DNA of 48,370 bases from an uncultured Victivallales bacterium (GTDB taxonomy: Bacteria > Verrucomicrobiota > Lentisphaeria > Victivallales > UBA1829), in assembly GCA_944391115.1 (NCBI GenBank), contig CALXSJ010000023.1, positions 1-48,370 of the forward strand. The letters run 5' to 3'. Below the pieces are notes generated by a model that had not been told where the DNA came from, made no database searches, and saw nothing but the letters and a program-made list of their open reading frames with translations. The translations under genes and the position numbers were made by a program. Every line of letters starts with the position of its first letter. Position 1 is the first letter of the stretch. This document shows positions 33,489-43,795 of the stretch, piece by piece.

Positions 33489-34883
33489 CTATTTTCCGAT
33501 GCAGAAGCGGGAAAAAATCTCATCCAGCATATCGGGATTCGCCTCTTCGCCGGTCACAGCCCCCAGGGAGGAGAGTGCGGAGTGAAGGCAGGAGGCCGCA
33601 AGCTCCCAGAATTCCCCGGTGATTTCAAGAGAGGCCTGCTTCAGGTCCGCGCGGGCCGATTCCAGCAGCTCCGCATGACGCGCGGAGACCTCGCACTCGC
33701 TGTCGGAGCTTCCGCTCCTGTCCCATACGAGATTCTCAAACACATCCAGCAGTCCGTCGATCCCCTCCCCGGTCAGGGCGGAAATGCGCGCGGAAGGCAC
33801 TGCAGCATCCGGCAGCTTTTCCGGAGCGGGATTCAGATCCAGTTTGTTCCAGACGGCGATCAGATTCGCCGGGCCGGAAAGCTGGGATTTCATGTCGTTC
33901 AGGGCGGCTTCCGCCTCGGATGCAGAGGAAGCGTCCATCACCCAGAAGATCAGTTCCGCCGAACGCATGCTGTCGCGGCTCCGCGCAATGCCCATAACCT
34001 CGATCGGATCGTCGGAAGCCTCCCGCAGTCCGGCGGTGTCAGTCAGGTGCACGGGGATGCCTCGGAACGAAGCGTATTCCTCCAGCGTGTCGCGAGTCGT
34101 TCCCGGCATCGGCGTGACGATCGCGCGGTCATACCCGAGCAGTGCGTTCAGAAGACTGGACTTTCCCGAATTCGGGCGTCCGGCGATCACGACGCGCACG
34201 CCGTCGCGGAGAAGCGCGCCGTTTCCGCGCGTCCGGATCATCCGCTCTAGAAGATTCATGCACTCTTCCACCGCCGCATTCAAGGCGGCGGGCGGAAGCC
34301 AGTCAAGATCCTCCTCCGGGAAATCGAGACGGGATTCAATCTCGGCCAAGACATGCAGAAGCTTCTCTCTCGCGGAACGAACCCTGGCTCCAATCAAGCC
34401 GGACATCTGCCGCTCCGCGAGGCGCGCGGCCGATTCGGATTTTGCATAAATCAGATCCGCAATAGCCTCCGCCTGCGTCAGATCCATTCTGCCGTTGAGG
34501 AATGCGCGGCGCGTGAATTCCCCGGGTTCCGCCGGCCGGACACCGGATGCGAAAACGGCGGCAAGCAGACGTTTCGGCGCAAATGTCCCCCCGTGACATT
34601 GCAGCTCGACGACATCCTCGCCGGTATAACTTCTGGGGCCCTTCATATAGACCGCCAGGCACGGCTCGCCGCAGTCAGACTCCGACTGCGCGCAGACTTT
34701 CCCGAGATGCATGACACGGTCCGTCCGCTCCGAAAGAGGCTGCCTGCCGCGCCAGACCGCGGAGGCGGCGCGGAGGGCGCCGGGACCTGAAATGCGGATG
34801 ATGGCCAGCGCCCCCCCGGGAGCGGTGCAAAGCGCGGCGATTGTATCATTCTGACATGATGCGACAGACTGGAGATTCTGCAT
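33489..34883 (-). CDS. mnmE: tRNA uridine-5-carboxymethylaminomethyl modification GTPase
   Basis: MnmE works with MnmG to install the cmnm5 group on wobble uridines of several tRNAs. The 464-residue protein has family length. The N-terminal folate-binding domain begins DTIAALCTAPGGALAIIRISG; the G domain has GRPNSGKSSLLNALLG, PGTTRDT, DTAGLRE and NKLD; and the C-terminus is FCIGK, containing the essential CxGK cysteine. It is divergent from the TPR gene, with which it appears to share a -10 hexamer, and ends at a clear terminator. Confidence 0.97.
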   Translation of the reverse strand: MQNLQSVASCQNDTIAALCTAPGGALAIIRISGPGALRAASAVWRGRQPLSERTDRVMHLGKVCAQSESDCGEPCLAVYMKGPRSYTGEDVVELQCHGGTFAPKRLLAAVFASGVRPAEPGEFTRRAFLNGRMDLTQAEAIADLIYAKSESAARLAERQMSGLIGARVRSAREKLLHVLAEIESRLDFPEEDLDWLPPAALNAAVEECMNLLERMIRTRGNGALLRDGVRVVIAGRPNSGKSSLLNALLGYDRAIVTPMPGTTRDTLEEYASFRGIPVHLTDTAGLREASDDPIEVMGIARSRDSMRSAELIFWVMDASSASEAEAALNDMKSQLSGPANLIAVWNKLDLNPAPEKLPDAAVPSARISALTGEGIDGLLDVFENLVWDRSGSSDSECEVSARHAELLESARADLKQASLEITGEFWELAASCLHSALSSLGAVTGEEANPDMLDEIFSRFCIGK

Positions 34884-34913
34884 GATTTCCTGCCATTATT
34901 TTTTCTGAACAAC

Positions 34914-34966
34914 TTGATTTCCTGTAAAATATGAGTATATATAATATCATTATTGTTAAATTTCAA
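34914..34966. promoter_or_regulatory. Divergent promoters sharing one -10 hexamer
   Basis: The palindromic TATATA at 34938-34943 lies 17 bp from TTGAAA (34961-34966, minus, for mnmE) and 18 bp from TTGATT (34914-34919, plus, for the TPR gene). An overlapping TATAAT at 34940-34945 is an alternative plus-strand -10, with a poorer 20-bp spacer. Confidence 0.5.
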
Positions 34967-35000
34967 AAATCTTTTTACGGCTGGGAGGTGTTTTTTTATT

Positions 35001-36404
35001 ATGGCTCTGGAAAAGATTATGATGAAGGATCTGCCGCAGGCCTACCGCACGGCGTTCACCCGCGCACAGGAAGTGATCCGGAACGGCAGCTATGAGTATG
35101 GCGTGGAACTGCTGAAAGACATTCTGAAAGCCCGTCCCGGATTCTGGGAGGCGCGCGAGGCAATCCGCGACGCACAGCGGGAAAAGACGGAACACCTCGG
35201 CGGATTCGGAAAATTCCTGGCCGGATTCGCGATGAACAAATTCCTCATCAAGGGAAAGGCTCTCCTGAAAAAAAGTCCCCTGGAAGCCCTGCAGTGCGCG
35301 GAAGAGGCGCTCTCGAAGCTTTACAGCATCCCGGGACTGAAACTCGCGGCGGACGCCGCGCTGGAACTGGAGGCTCCCTATATTGCAGTGGCCGCCGCGG
35401 AAGCGATCGAAGACATCGATTCAAACTCCGATTCCACGCTGAATTATCTGGCGGAAATCTATGAAAAGGCGGGGGAAGCGCCCCGCGTTCTGAAAATCCG
35501 CCAGAGACAGGTTGCGCTTCATCCGAAGGATCTGAACGCGATCGCGAAAATGCGTGCGGCGGCAGCCACAGCCTCCATGTCCAGCACGACCTTCCTGGAA
35601 GACAAAAACGCAAAGGGAGCAAAGCAGAACAACGGCAGCAAGTCCCCCAATATGAGCGACCTGGAACACGGCGACCGCATCATCCGCTCCGAGGACGACA
35701 TCAAGGAGATGATCCGCCGCTACGAGGAAGGAATCGCAGCGGGACAGGTTTCCATGGAGGTTTACCGCAAACTGGGAGAACTCTATCAGCGGGTCAATCG
35801 CCATCAGGAGGCGGTCGACACCTTCACAAAACTGGTCGAGCTGCAGGGCAACCTCGACCCTGTCGTCGACCGCGCCATCGAAAAGTCGCAGGTCGCGCTT
35901 TACGAAGCCTACATCAAGCAGCTGACGGAAGCCGCCCGGCCGGAAGAGGAAATCGAGGCGGCAAGGAACGAAATGATCAACTACCGCCTGGAACGAGCCA
36001 GGGAACGGATGCGCAAGTATCCGAACGACCTCCAGATCCGCTACGAGCTGGCCTGCCTGCTCTGGGACATCGGCGATGTGGATCATGCGCTGGAGGAATT
36101 CCAGCACTCCCAGCGCAATCCGCAGCGGAAACTGGAATCCATGATCTACATGGGACGCTGCTTCGCGGCAAGAGAACGCTACGACCTGGCGATCGAGCAG
36201 TTCGAAGGCGCCCTCAGCGAAATGAAATACATGGACAAGGACAAAATGAAAGGCCTTTACTACGAAGGCACCACCTACGAAGCCATGGGCGAACATGACA
36301 AGGCGCTGGAATGCTTCAAGCAGATTTACGCCGTCAATGTCGGATATCTCGACGTCGCGGACCGTATCAACGCCTATTACGACAAGAAGAAGGAAAACGC
36401 CTGA
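35001..36404 (+). CDS. Tetratricopeptide repeat protein
   Basis: The 467-residue soluble protein is built of helical pairs. Recognisable TPRs include MEVYRKLGELYQRVNRHQEA, IYMGRCFAARERYDLAIEQF and YYEGTTYEAMGEHDKALECF; more degenerate units lie in the first half. There is no signal peptide. The middle section (about residues 195-245) is polar and probably a linker. The ATG at 35001 is used because GGGAGG lies upstream. TPR proteins are scaffolds, so the partner is unknown. A strong terminator separates it from leuS. Confidence 0.85.
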   Translation: MALEKIMMKDLPQAYRTAFTRAQEVIRNGSYEYGVELLKDILKARPGFWEAREAIRDAQREKTEHLGGFGKFLAGFAMNKFLIKGKALLKKSPLEALQCAEEALSKLYSIPGLKLAADAALELEAPYIAVAAAEAIEDIDSNSDSTLNYLAEIYEKAGEAPRVLKIRQRQVALHPKDLNAIAKMRAAAATASMSSTTFLEDKNAKGAKQNNGSKSPNMSDLEHGDRIIRSEDDIKEMIRRYEEGIAAGQVSMEVYRKLGELYQRVNRHQEAVDTFTKLVELQGNLDPVVDRAIEKSQVALYEAYIKQLTEAARPEEEIEAARNEMINYRLERARERMRKYPNDLQIRYELACLLWDIGDVDHALEEFQHSQRNPQRKLESMIYMGRCFAARERYDLAIEQFEGALSEMKYMDKDKMKGLYYEGTTYEAMGEHDKALECFKQIYAVNVGYLDVADRINAYYDKKKENA

Positions 36405-36426
36405 ACCCGCTTTCCCTTCCGGACAG

Positions 36427-36459
36427 GGCGCAAAGGAGAGATCCTTTGCGCCTTTTTTT
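36427..36459 (+). terminator. Rho-independent terminator after TPR gene
   Basis: Perfect 11-bp stem GGCGCAAAGGA/TCCTTTGCGCC with a GAGA tetraloop, followed by seven T. Confidence 0.96.
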
Positions 36460-36470
36460 GCCGCGGCGGG

Positions 36471-36499
36471 TTGAAATCCCCCCGGCGCGGGCGTATATT
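36471..36499 (+). promoter_or_regulatory. Promoter of leuS
   Basis: TTGAAA (36471-36476), 17-bp GC-rich spacer, TATATT (36494-36499), 38 bp before the leuS ATG. Confidence 0.75.
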
Positions 36500-36537
36500 G
36501 ACGGAATTGTCTGTGAAACAACAAGGAGCATTGCGAT

Positions 36538-39093
<2,556 letters not shown>

Positions 39094-39117
39094 CACAGGA
39101 CAAGACGGCCGGCCGCC

Positions 39118-39858
39118 ATGGAACGAATCTGGAATGACATGCAGACGGTCCGCCACCATGCGTGCGGACCGGACGGAAAACTCAAGCTTCCCGCGCTGTT
39201 CGACTATCTGCAGGATGCCGCTGCGCAGCACGCCGATCACCTCGGTGTCGGGATCCGGTTCCTTGCCGAGCACCGCATGCTCTGGGTGCTCTCCAGGATC
39301 CGGCTGCGGATTCTGCGTCTTCCCGCCATCGGCGAAACCGTCCGGATCACGACCTATCCGAGCGGACCGGAAAAAATTTTCGCCACACGGCAGTATGCGC
39401 TTTCGGACGGCGAAGGCAGGGAGCTTGTCCGCGGGACAAGTTTCTGGCTGCTGCTCGACGCGGCGAAATTCCGTCCGCTGAAACCCCTTCAGCATCTGGG
39501 CGGAGCCCTCCCCGCAAACGAGGATCAGGTGCGCTATTTCACCGGACTGGACAAGCTGGAGGGAAATCCCGCCGTATCCGATCTGCGCGAATACGCGGTG
39601 ACGCATTCGATGATCGACGTCAACCGTCATCTGAACAACGCCTATTATGCGTTTTTCACGAATGACGCGCTCGGGATGATGAGCGGCGCATTCCGCACGG
39701 TATCGGAAATCCAGGTGAATTTCAACCATTCCGCCGCGCTCGGAGAGAAGGTCCTCTGCCGCGGCTCCCTCTCGGGAGGCGCCTTTTATGTGGAGGGCGT
39801 TTCCCGCGACGGAAGCGTCAGCTATTTCCAGGCGGGAGGCGCACTCAACAGCCTGTAA
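39118..39858 (+). CDS. Acyl-ACP thioesterase
   Basis: The 246-residue product is a double hotdog-fold protein of the FatA/bacterial acyl-ACP thioesterase family, which releases fatty acids from acyl carrier protein. The first hotdog has LKLPALFDYLQDAAAQHADH and LWVLSRIRLRI; the second carries the conserved catalytic segment MIDVNRHLNNAYYAFF. FWLLLDAAKFRPLKP resembles the family's W-x-x-x-D region. It follows leuS closely and is unrelated in function, suggesting simple co-transcription. Confidence 0.9.
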   Translation: MERIWNDMQTVRHHACGPDGKLKLPALFDYLQDAAAQHADHLGVGIRFLAEHRMLWVLSRIRLRILRLPAIGETVRITTYPSGPEKIFATRQYALSDGEGRELVRGTSFWLLLDAAKFRPLKPLQHLGGALPANEDQVRYFTGLDKLEGNPAVSDLREYAVTHSMIDVNRHLNNAYYAFFTNDALGMMSGAFRTVSEIQVNFNHSAALGEKVLCRGSLSGGAFYVEGVSRDGSVSYFQAGGALNSL

Positions 39859-39929
39859 GCTTCTCCGGAAAGCCTGCGGAAGCGGCAAAAAGGAGATCAA
39901 CTGCCGCAATGCAGGCATACGCGCCATCA

Positions 39930-40038
39930 GGGATTCCGCCTCCGGCAGCCTGCTTGCGCAGCTGGACCGCACCCGGACTGCAAATCCCGCATGAAGCTGT
40001 TCCGGCGATGCAAAGCGTCACGGTATGAACCTGATTTC
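39930..40038 (+). repeat. Interspersed hairpin element, short degenerate form
   Basis: GGGATTCCGCCTCCGG, a CTTGCGCAGCTGGACCGC block, and GGCGATGCAAAGCGTCACGG followed by GAACCTGATTT match the 11154 and 29291 copies part by part. The terminal stem is damaged and the T-run shortened, so this may be an old copy. Confidence 0.75.
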
Positions 40039-40097
40039 AATCATCCTCTTTTTCAGGAGGAAAAATCCGTCCGTTCGGCGCAATGCATCCCTTTTTT

Positions 40098-40271
40098 CTT
40101 ATATTCATAGGATGAATTCAGGTTAAAAAAACATAACCTTTTGCAAAATCAAGGCATTAAAGAAAAGATCAGCAGATTTTTTATAAAATTTTCCAGCGGA
40201 AAAATATTCAATATTTTTAAAAAATGCGTTTGATTTTTAAAAAATTCATGCTATGATAGGATGAATATAAG
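40098..40271 (+). promoter_or_regulatory. SGNH-gene promoter with repeated ATAGGATGAAT operators
   Basis: TTGATT (40230-40235), 16 bp and TATGAT (40252-40257) make the promoter. ATAGGATGAAT occurs at 40107-40117 and at 40256-40266, the latter just after the -10. ATTCAT pairs with ATGAAT at both places (40103-40117 and 40244-40266), and CTTATATTCAT (40098) is the reverse complement of ATGAATATAAG (40261). These are likely sites for the GntR/LacI-type regulator encoded next. Confidence 0.55.
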
Positions 40272-40304
40272 AAACAAAGCATGATTCCCAAAGGAGACGA
40301 AACC

Positions 40305-41021
40305 ATGAAAACAATCCTTCTGATCTGCATGGCCTGCTGCTTTGCCGCGGCATGCGCCGGGGAGAACACCGGAAACACCCAGGCAAACGCATGCGCCTAT
40401 CGTCTGAAACACTCCTCGCGTGTGCGCGAAAACATGGAATGGACCACCTTCTTCGCCACGAATCTCGCCGACAGGAAAACGCCGCGCGCCTTTTTCATCG
40501 GCGACTCGATCTGCCGCGATTACATCACGCCTGCGGCGCGCGCCCTGCGCGGAACGGCGAACTGCACGCACTGGACCACCTCCCGCTGCGTGACGGATCC
40601 GCTTTATCTTCCGGAACTGGAAATCTTTCTCTCCCTCGCGCCCCACGCGGTCATCTGCTTCAACAACGGACTCCACAGCCAGTACACCAATCCGGGCGAA
40701 TACGAGAATGCATACAGAAAAGCCGTTCAATACCTGAAAGCGAAATGCCCGAACGCGAAAATCATTCTCGTCACCAGCACGCCGGTTCAGGCCGATGCGT
40801 TCAATGCCGCCGTTGTCCGCATGAACAGGACCGTGGCAAAAATCGCGAAGGAGGAAGGTCTCGAGGTTTTCGACGCCTACCGTTTCATGAACCGGGCGGA
40901 GTGCCCATCCAAATGGCGTGACGGCGTTCACTACAACGCAGCCGCGAACACTTCCCTCGGAGAAAAAATCGCGGAGACGGTCCGTCCGCATCTGCCGGCA
41001 AAAGCTTCGAAAGCGCAATAA
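40305..41021 (+). CDS. Exported SGNH/GDSL hydrolase
   Basis: The 238-residue protein starts at 40305 behind AAGGAG; an upstream in-frame ATG at 40281 is less likely. A signal sequence (MKTILLICMACCFAAACA) leads to the periplasm or, if the cysteine is used, to a lipid anchor. Block I is FFIGDSICRDYI with the nucleophile serine, FNNGLHSQY acts as block III, and DGVHYNAA gives the catalytic Asp/His. Such enzymes often deacetylate polysaccharides, which fits the neighbouring GH42-like enzyme. It is first in the locus and 13 bp before the regulator gene. Confidence 0.88.
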   Translation: MKTILLICMACCFAAACAGENTGNTQANACAYRLKHSSRVRENMEWTTFFATNLADRKTPRAFFIGDSICRDYITPAARALRGTANCTHWTTSRCVTDPLYLPELEIFLSLAPHAVICFNNGLHSQYTNPGEYENAYRKAVQYLKAKCPNAKIILVTSTPVQADAFNAAVVRMNRTVAKIAKEEGLEVFDAYRFMNRAECPSKWRDGVHYNAAANTSLGEKIAETVRPHLPAKASKAQ

Positions 41022-41034
41022 GGACCGCCGCATC

Positions 41035-42177
41035 ATGACCAAAAGCGAAAAAGCGATTTACACCCTGACCAGGCAGATCAATTCCGGTGTCTGGCGGATC
41101 GGCGACAAACTCCCCGTGGAAGACGAGCTCTGCAAGCTGATCGGTGTCGGGCGCAACACCCTCCGCGAGGCTGTCGCCGCCCTGGAACAGCAGGGGATAC
41201 TGCGCCGGATGCAGGGTGCGGGAACCTTTCTCTGCCAGGAGTTCTCCACTCTGGGAAGCGAACAGGAAAAGGAAACTGCGAAGGCGAACATCCATGTTTT
41301 CTGCACCTGCTATTACAGCCATCTCGAGGCGGATTTCTACGGCAGGGAAATTCTGCATGACATGAGCAGCCGTCTGGCGGAACAGGGCCGCCGTCTGCTC
41401 GTCGAAGTGCTTCCGGACGCGGAGATGATTCAAGGCAAGCTTCTTTCGCTCGCGGACGAGCTTTCCGGCGGCTGCATCTTCATGAACGGCCTGATCCCCG
41501 GCGACCGCGAACTGCGTTTCCTGGCGGGGAAGAACATACCCGTCGCCCTGCTTGGCCGTCCGGTCGGAAAAGAGCCCGTCGCCTATGTCGGCAACGACGA
41601 CGCCGAAGAGGTCCGGATTGCAATCCGCCATCTTGCGGACCACGGATACAGACGCATCGGCATGATAAACGGCACCAGCGCCTTCGCAGGGCACCATCTG
41701 GTTGTCGACGCCTATCGCGAAGTGCTCGGCGAATACGGGATTCCCTTTGACGCGCACCTGCTCGGCGAAGCGGAACCCTTCCGTTTCAACGATGCGAAAA
41801 ATGCCGCGCGGACGCTTTTTGAAGAGTGTCCCGATCTTGACGCGCTTGCAGTCTCCGGCGACCGCGCCGTTCTGGGCGCACTGGAAATCGTCAGGGAGCG
41901 CGGAAAGCGGATTCCCGGAGACATCGGATTTTTCATGCTCGGCGAACTGCCGTGGATTCAGGAGCTTTCCCCCGTGCGCCTTGCCGGCGTCCGTCACGAT
42001 CTGCACGGCATGGCGGACAAACTCCTGTCCATGCTGGACGGTCTGCGCGAAAAACGCATGACCCCGGAGGATCATGCGCTGCTGCCTCCGGTTTTCATTC
42101 CGGGACGTTCCTGCGGATGCGTCCCGCCTCCTGACAGGAAACAGCAGAATCCGCACAGCATGCAGGGCAGATATTGA
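41035..42177 (+). CDS. GntR/LacI-type transcriptional regulator
   Basis: The 380-residue product starts at MTKSEKAIYTLTRQI, where AAGGA sits at proper distance. Residues 1-72 form a GntR winged helix (GDKLPVEDELCKLIGVGRNT, AVAALEQQGILRRMQGAGTFL). Residues of about 85-375 form a LacI/periplasmic-binding-type sugar sensor (GGCIFMNGL, HGYRRIGMINGTSAF, LPPVFIPGRSCGC). This AraR-like architecture is common for regulators of sugar utilisation. The sites repeated before the SGNH gene are probable targets. The ligand is unknown. Confidence 0.92.
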   Translation: MTKSEKAIYTLTRQINSGVWRIGDKLPVEDELCKLIGVGRNTLREAVAALEQQGILRRMQGAGTFLCQEFSTLGSEQEKETAKANIHVFCTCYYSHLEADFYGREILHDMSSRLAEQGRRLLVEVLPDAEMIQGKLLSLADELSGGCIFMNGLIPGDRELRFLAGKNIPVALLGRPVGKEPVAYVGNDDAEEVRIAIRHLADHGYRRIGMINGTSAFAGHHLVVDAYREVLGEYGIPFDAHLLGEAEPFRFNDAKNAARTLFEECPDLDALAVSGDRAVLGALEIVRERGKRIPGDIGFFMLGELPWIQELSPVRLAGVRHDLHGMADKLLSMLDGLREKRMTPEDHALLPPVFIPGRSCGCVPPPDRKQQNPHSMQGRY

Positions 42178-42291
42178 AAAAAAACGGCGGGCGCGGGAAT
42201 GCGTCCGCACGGCAATCAAAATAAAAACAATCAAAAAACGGGTGTCTTCATGAGTATGATCCCGGTCAAGCAAAAACAAGGAGATGGCAGG

Positions 42292-42969
42292 ATGAAAAAG
42301 AAATGCGGGGCTGTGACAGGTTTTACCTTGATCGAGCTTCTGGTCGTAATCTCCATTATTGCAATTCTCGCTTCGATGCTGCTTCCCGCGCTGAACATGG
42401 CGAGAGCCAAGGCAAAATCCATTTCATGTGTCTCCAATCTCCGCAGCTGCGGAATCGCCCTGCAGCAGTATACGATTGATTATCAGGACTGCATCCCGTA
42501 TTATGCCGGAAGTCCGGGATACTCGTCGGGATTCCGTTCCGGGGAAACATGGGAATGTCAGCTGGGCAGATATCTGGGCTGGACTCCGACCAAAGGAGAC
42601 GCCGTCTTCCACTGTCCCGCACGAAAGATCGGCGTCCATCCCAGCTATCCGAAACAACATCCCCGGAATTCCTGCGGATACGCCATCTACATTTCCATGT
42701 ATTTTACCAATGAACCGGGATGGATTTCAAAAATCACCCGCATCAAAAAGCCGACCAAGAGTCTTTATCTTGCGGAACGCGACAACGGTTCCACCCAGGC
42801 TGAGGTTCCGATCCCCTTCATGAACGAGTGGAATGTAAATTATGTCGGAATCAGCAACCCCGTGGCGGCGGTGCATCCGGGGCTCCGGACCGCGGTCCTG
42901 TGCGTCGGAGGGAACGCCTTCCTCTTCCGCTATCCCGGTCAGAAACTGGTTGCCGGAACCTTCTACTGA
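42292..42969 (+). CDS. Prepilin-type protein, H-X9-VG variant
   Basis: Start at 42292 follows AAGGAG by eight bases. The short basic leader [10 protein letters not shown] leads to [19 protein letters not shown], the type IV prepilin signal. The mature part has [21 protein letters not shown], as in the 24178 gene. The tail [13 protein letters not shown] keeps the spacing of the H-X9-DG motif, but the aspartate is a valine. Of 225 residues, most of the rest is a small extracytoplasmic domain with several cysteines. It precedes the carbohydrate-binding and GH42-like genes, repeating the pilin-then-secreted-enzyme order seen at 24178-29021. Confidence 0.87.
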   Translation: MKKKCGAVTGFTLIELLVVISIIAILASMLLPALNMARAKAKSISCVSNLRSCGIALQQYTIDYQDCIPYYAGSPGYSSGFRSGETWECQLGRYLGWTPTKGDAVFHCPARKIGVHPSYPKQHPRNSCGYAIYISMYFTNEPGWISKITRIKKPTKSLYLAERDNGSTQAEVPIPFMNEWNVNYVGISNPVAAVHPGLRTAVLCVGGNAFLFRYPGQKLVAGTFY

Positions 42970-43039
42970 TCTGCCCGGAACACTCCCGATCAAGATTTTC
43001 AATATCCAAAGCATAATATCATTCAGAAAGGAAAACAAA

Positions 43040-43654
43040 ATGGCACTCTGCAAAACTCTGCTCGCCGCCGGCGCGCTCGCGCTCTCGCTCCACACTTTCG
43101 CACAGGCTCAGTGGGAAGACTCTCTTGTGGCAAACGGCAATTTCGCTCAGGGTGCGGGTAAAACCGCCGAAGGATGGCACGCCGGATTCTTTGACGGCGC
43201 GCAGGGCGTCGTGGAACGGATCACCGGCGGAGACGAGGCGCATCCCTACGCGCTCCTGCTGAAATTCAATGCGGCCCCCAAAGGACTCATCCAGGTGGAA
43301 AGCAAACCCTTCCGTCTGCCGAACGACGGACCGCGCCGCTTCCGCCTCGTCACGGAACACAACGGCGGCGGCCTGATCCAGATCCGTTTCTTTGCAGTGG
43401 AAAAAGGAAAAGGACTCTCCTGGCTGAAACGGGAAGACGGCAGCCCGGTAAAGCTCGAACAGACGCTGAAACCTGGAAAGACATGGACGAAAACGGTTTC
43501 CGAGTGGACCCTCTCCAAAGAGCGTCTCGCTCAGAACATCTTTGCCAATGTGGTTGTCATGTCCTGGGCGAGCAAATCGGAACTGAAGGTATCCTCCGTC
43601 GCGATGCAGTTTGAAAAGAAGGCTGTCGCTGCTCCTGCGCCTGCAGCGAAATAA
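43040..43654 (+). CDS. Small secreted carbohydrate-binding-like protein
   Basis: The 204-residue protein has a signal peptide (MALCKTLLAAGALALSLHTFAQA) and a single beta-sandwich-like domain that starts LVANGNFAQGAG and ends LKVSSVAMQF, a CBM4/9-like pattern. It is clearly related to the N-terminal 200 residues of the next gene: GFFDGAQGVVE versus GFFDGAKGSVE, PKGLIQVESKPFRLP versus AKGLIQAENTLFPLP, and IQIRFF in both. The Ala/Pro-rich tail resembles the linker that follows the domain in the large protein. It is therefore either a free-standing binding module or a product of partial duplication. AAAGGAAAAC precedes the start. Confidence 0.8.
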   Translation: MALCKTLLAAGALALSLHTFAQAQWEDSLVANGNFAQGAGKTAEGWHAGFFDGAQGVVERITGGDEAHPYALLLKFNAAPKGLIQVESKPFRLPNDGPRRFRLVTEHNGGGLIQIRFFAVEKGKGLSWLKREDGSPVKLEQTLKPGKTWTKTVSEWTLSKERLAQNIFANVVVMSWASKSELKVSSVAMQFEKKAVAAPAPAAK

Positions 43655-43795
43655 GCGCGCGCTCTGCCGATAGAAAAATCATACACCGGAATGCCGCGCA
43701 TCTCCCCCGGAGACGCGCGGAACGGGGCTCTGCCGTCTCCGCGCGGAAAACAAAAAGCGGATCACGGCAGGCTCCGGGAAAGAAAGGATAGTCCA

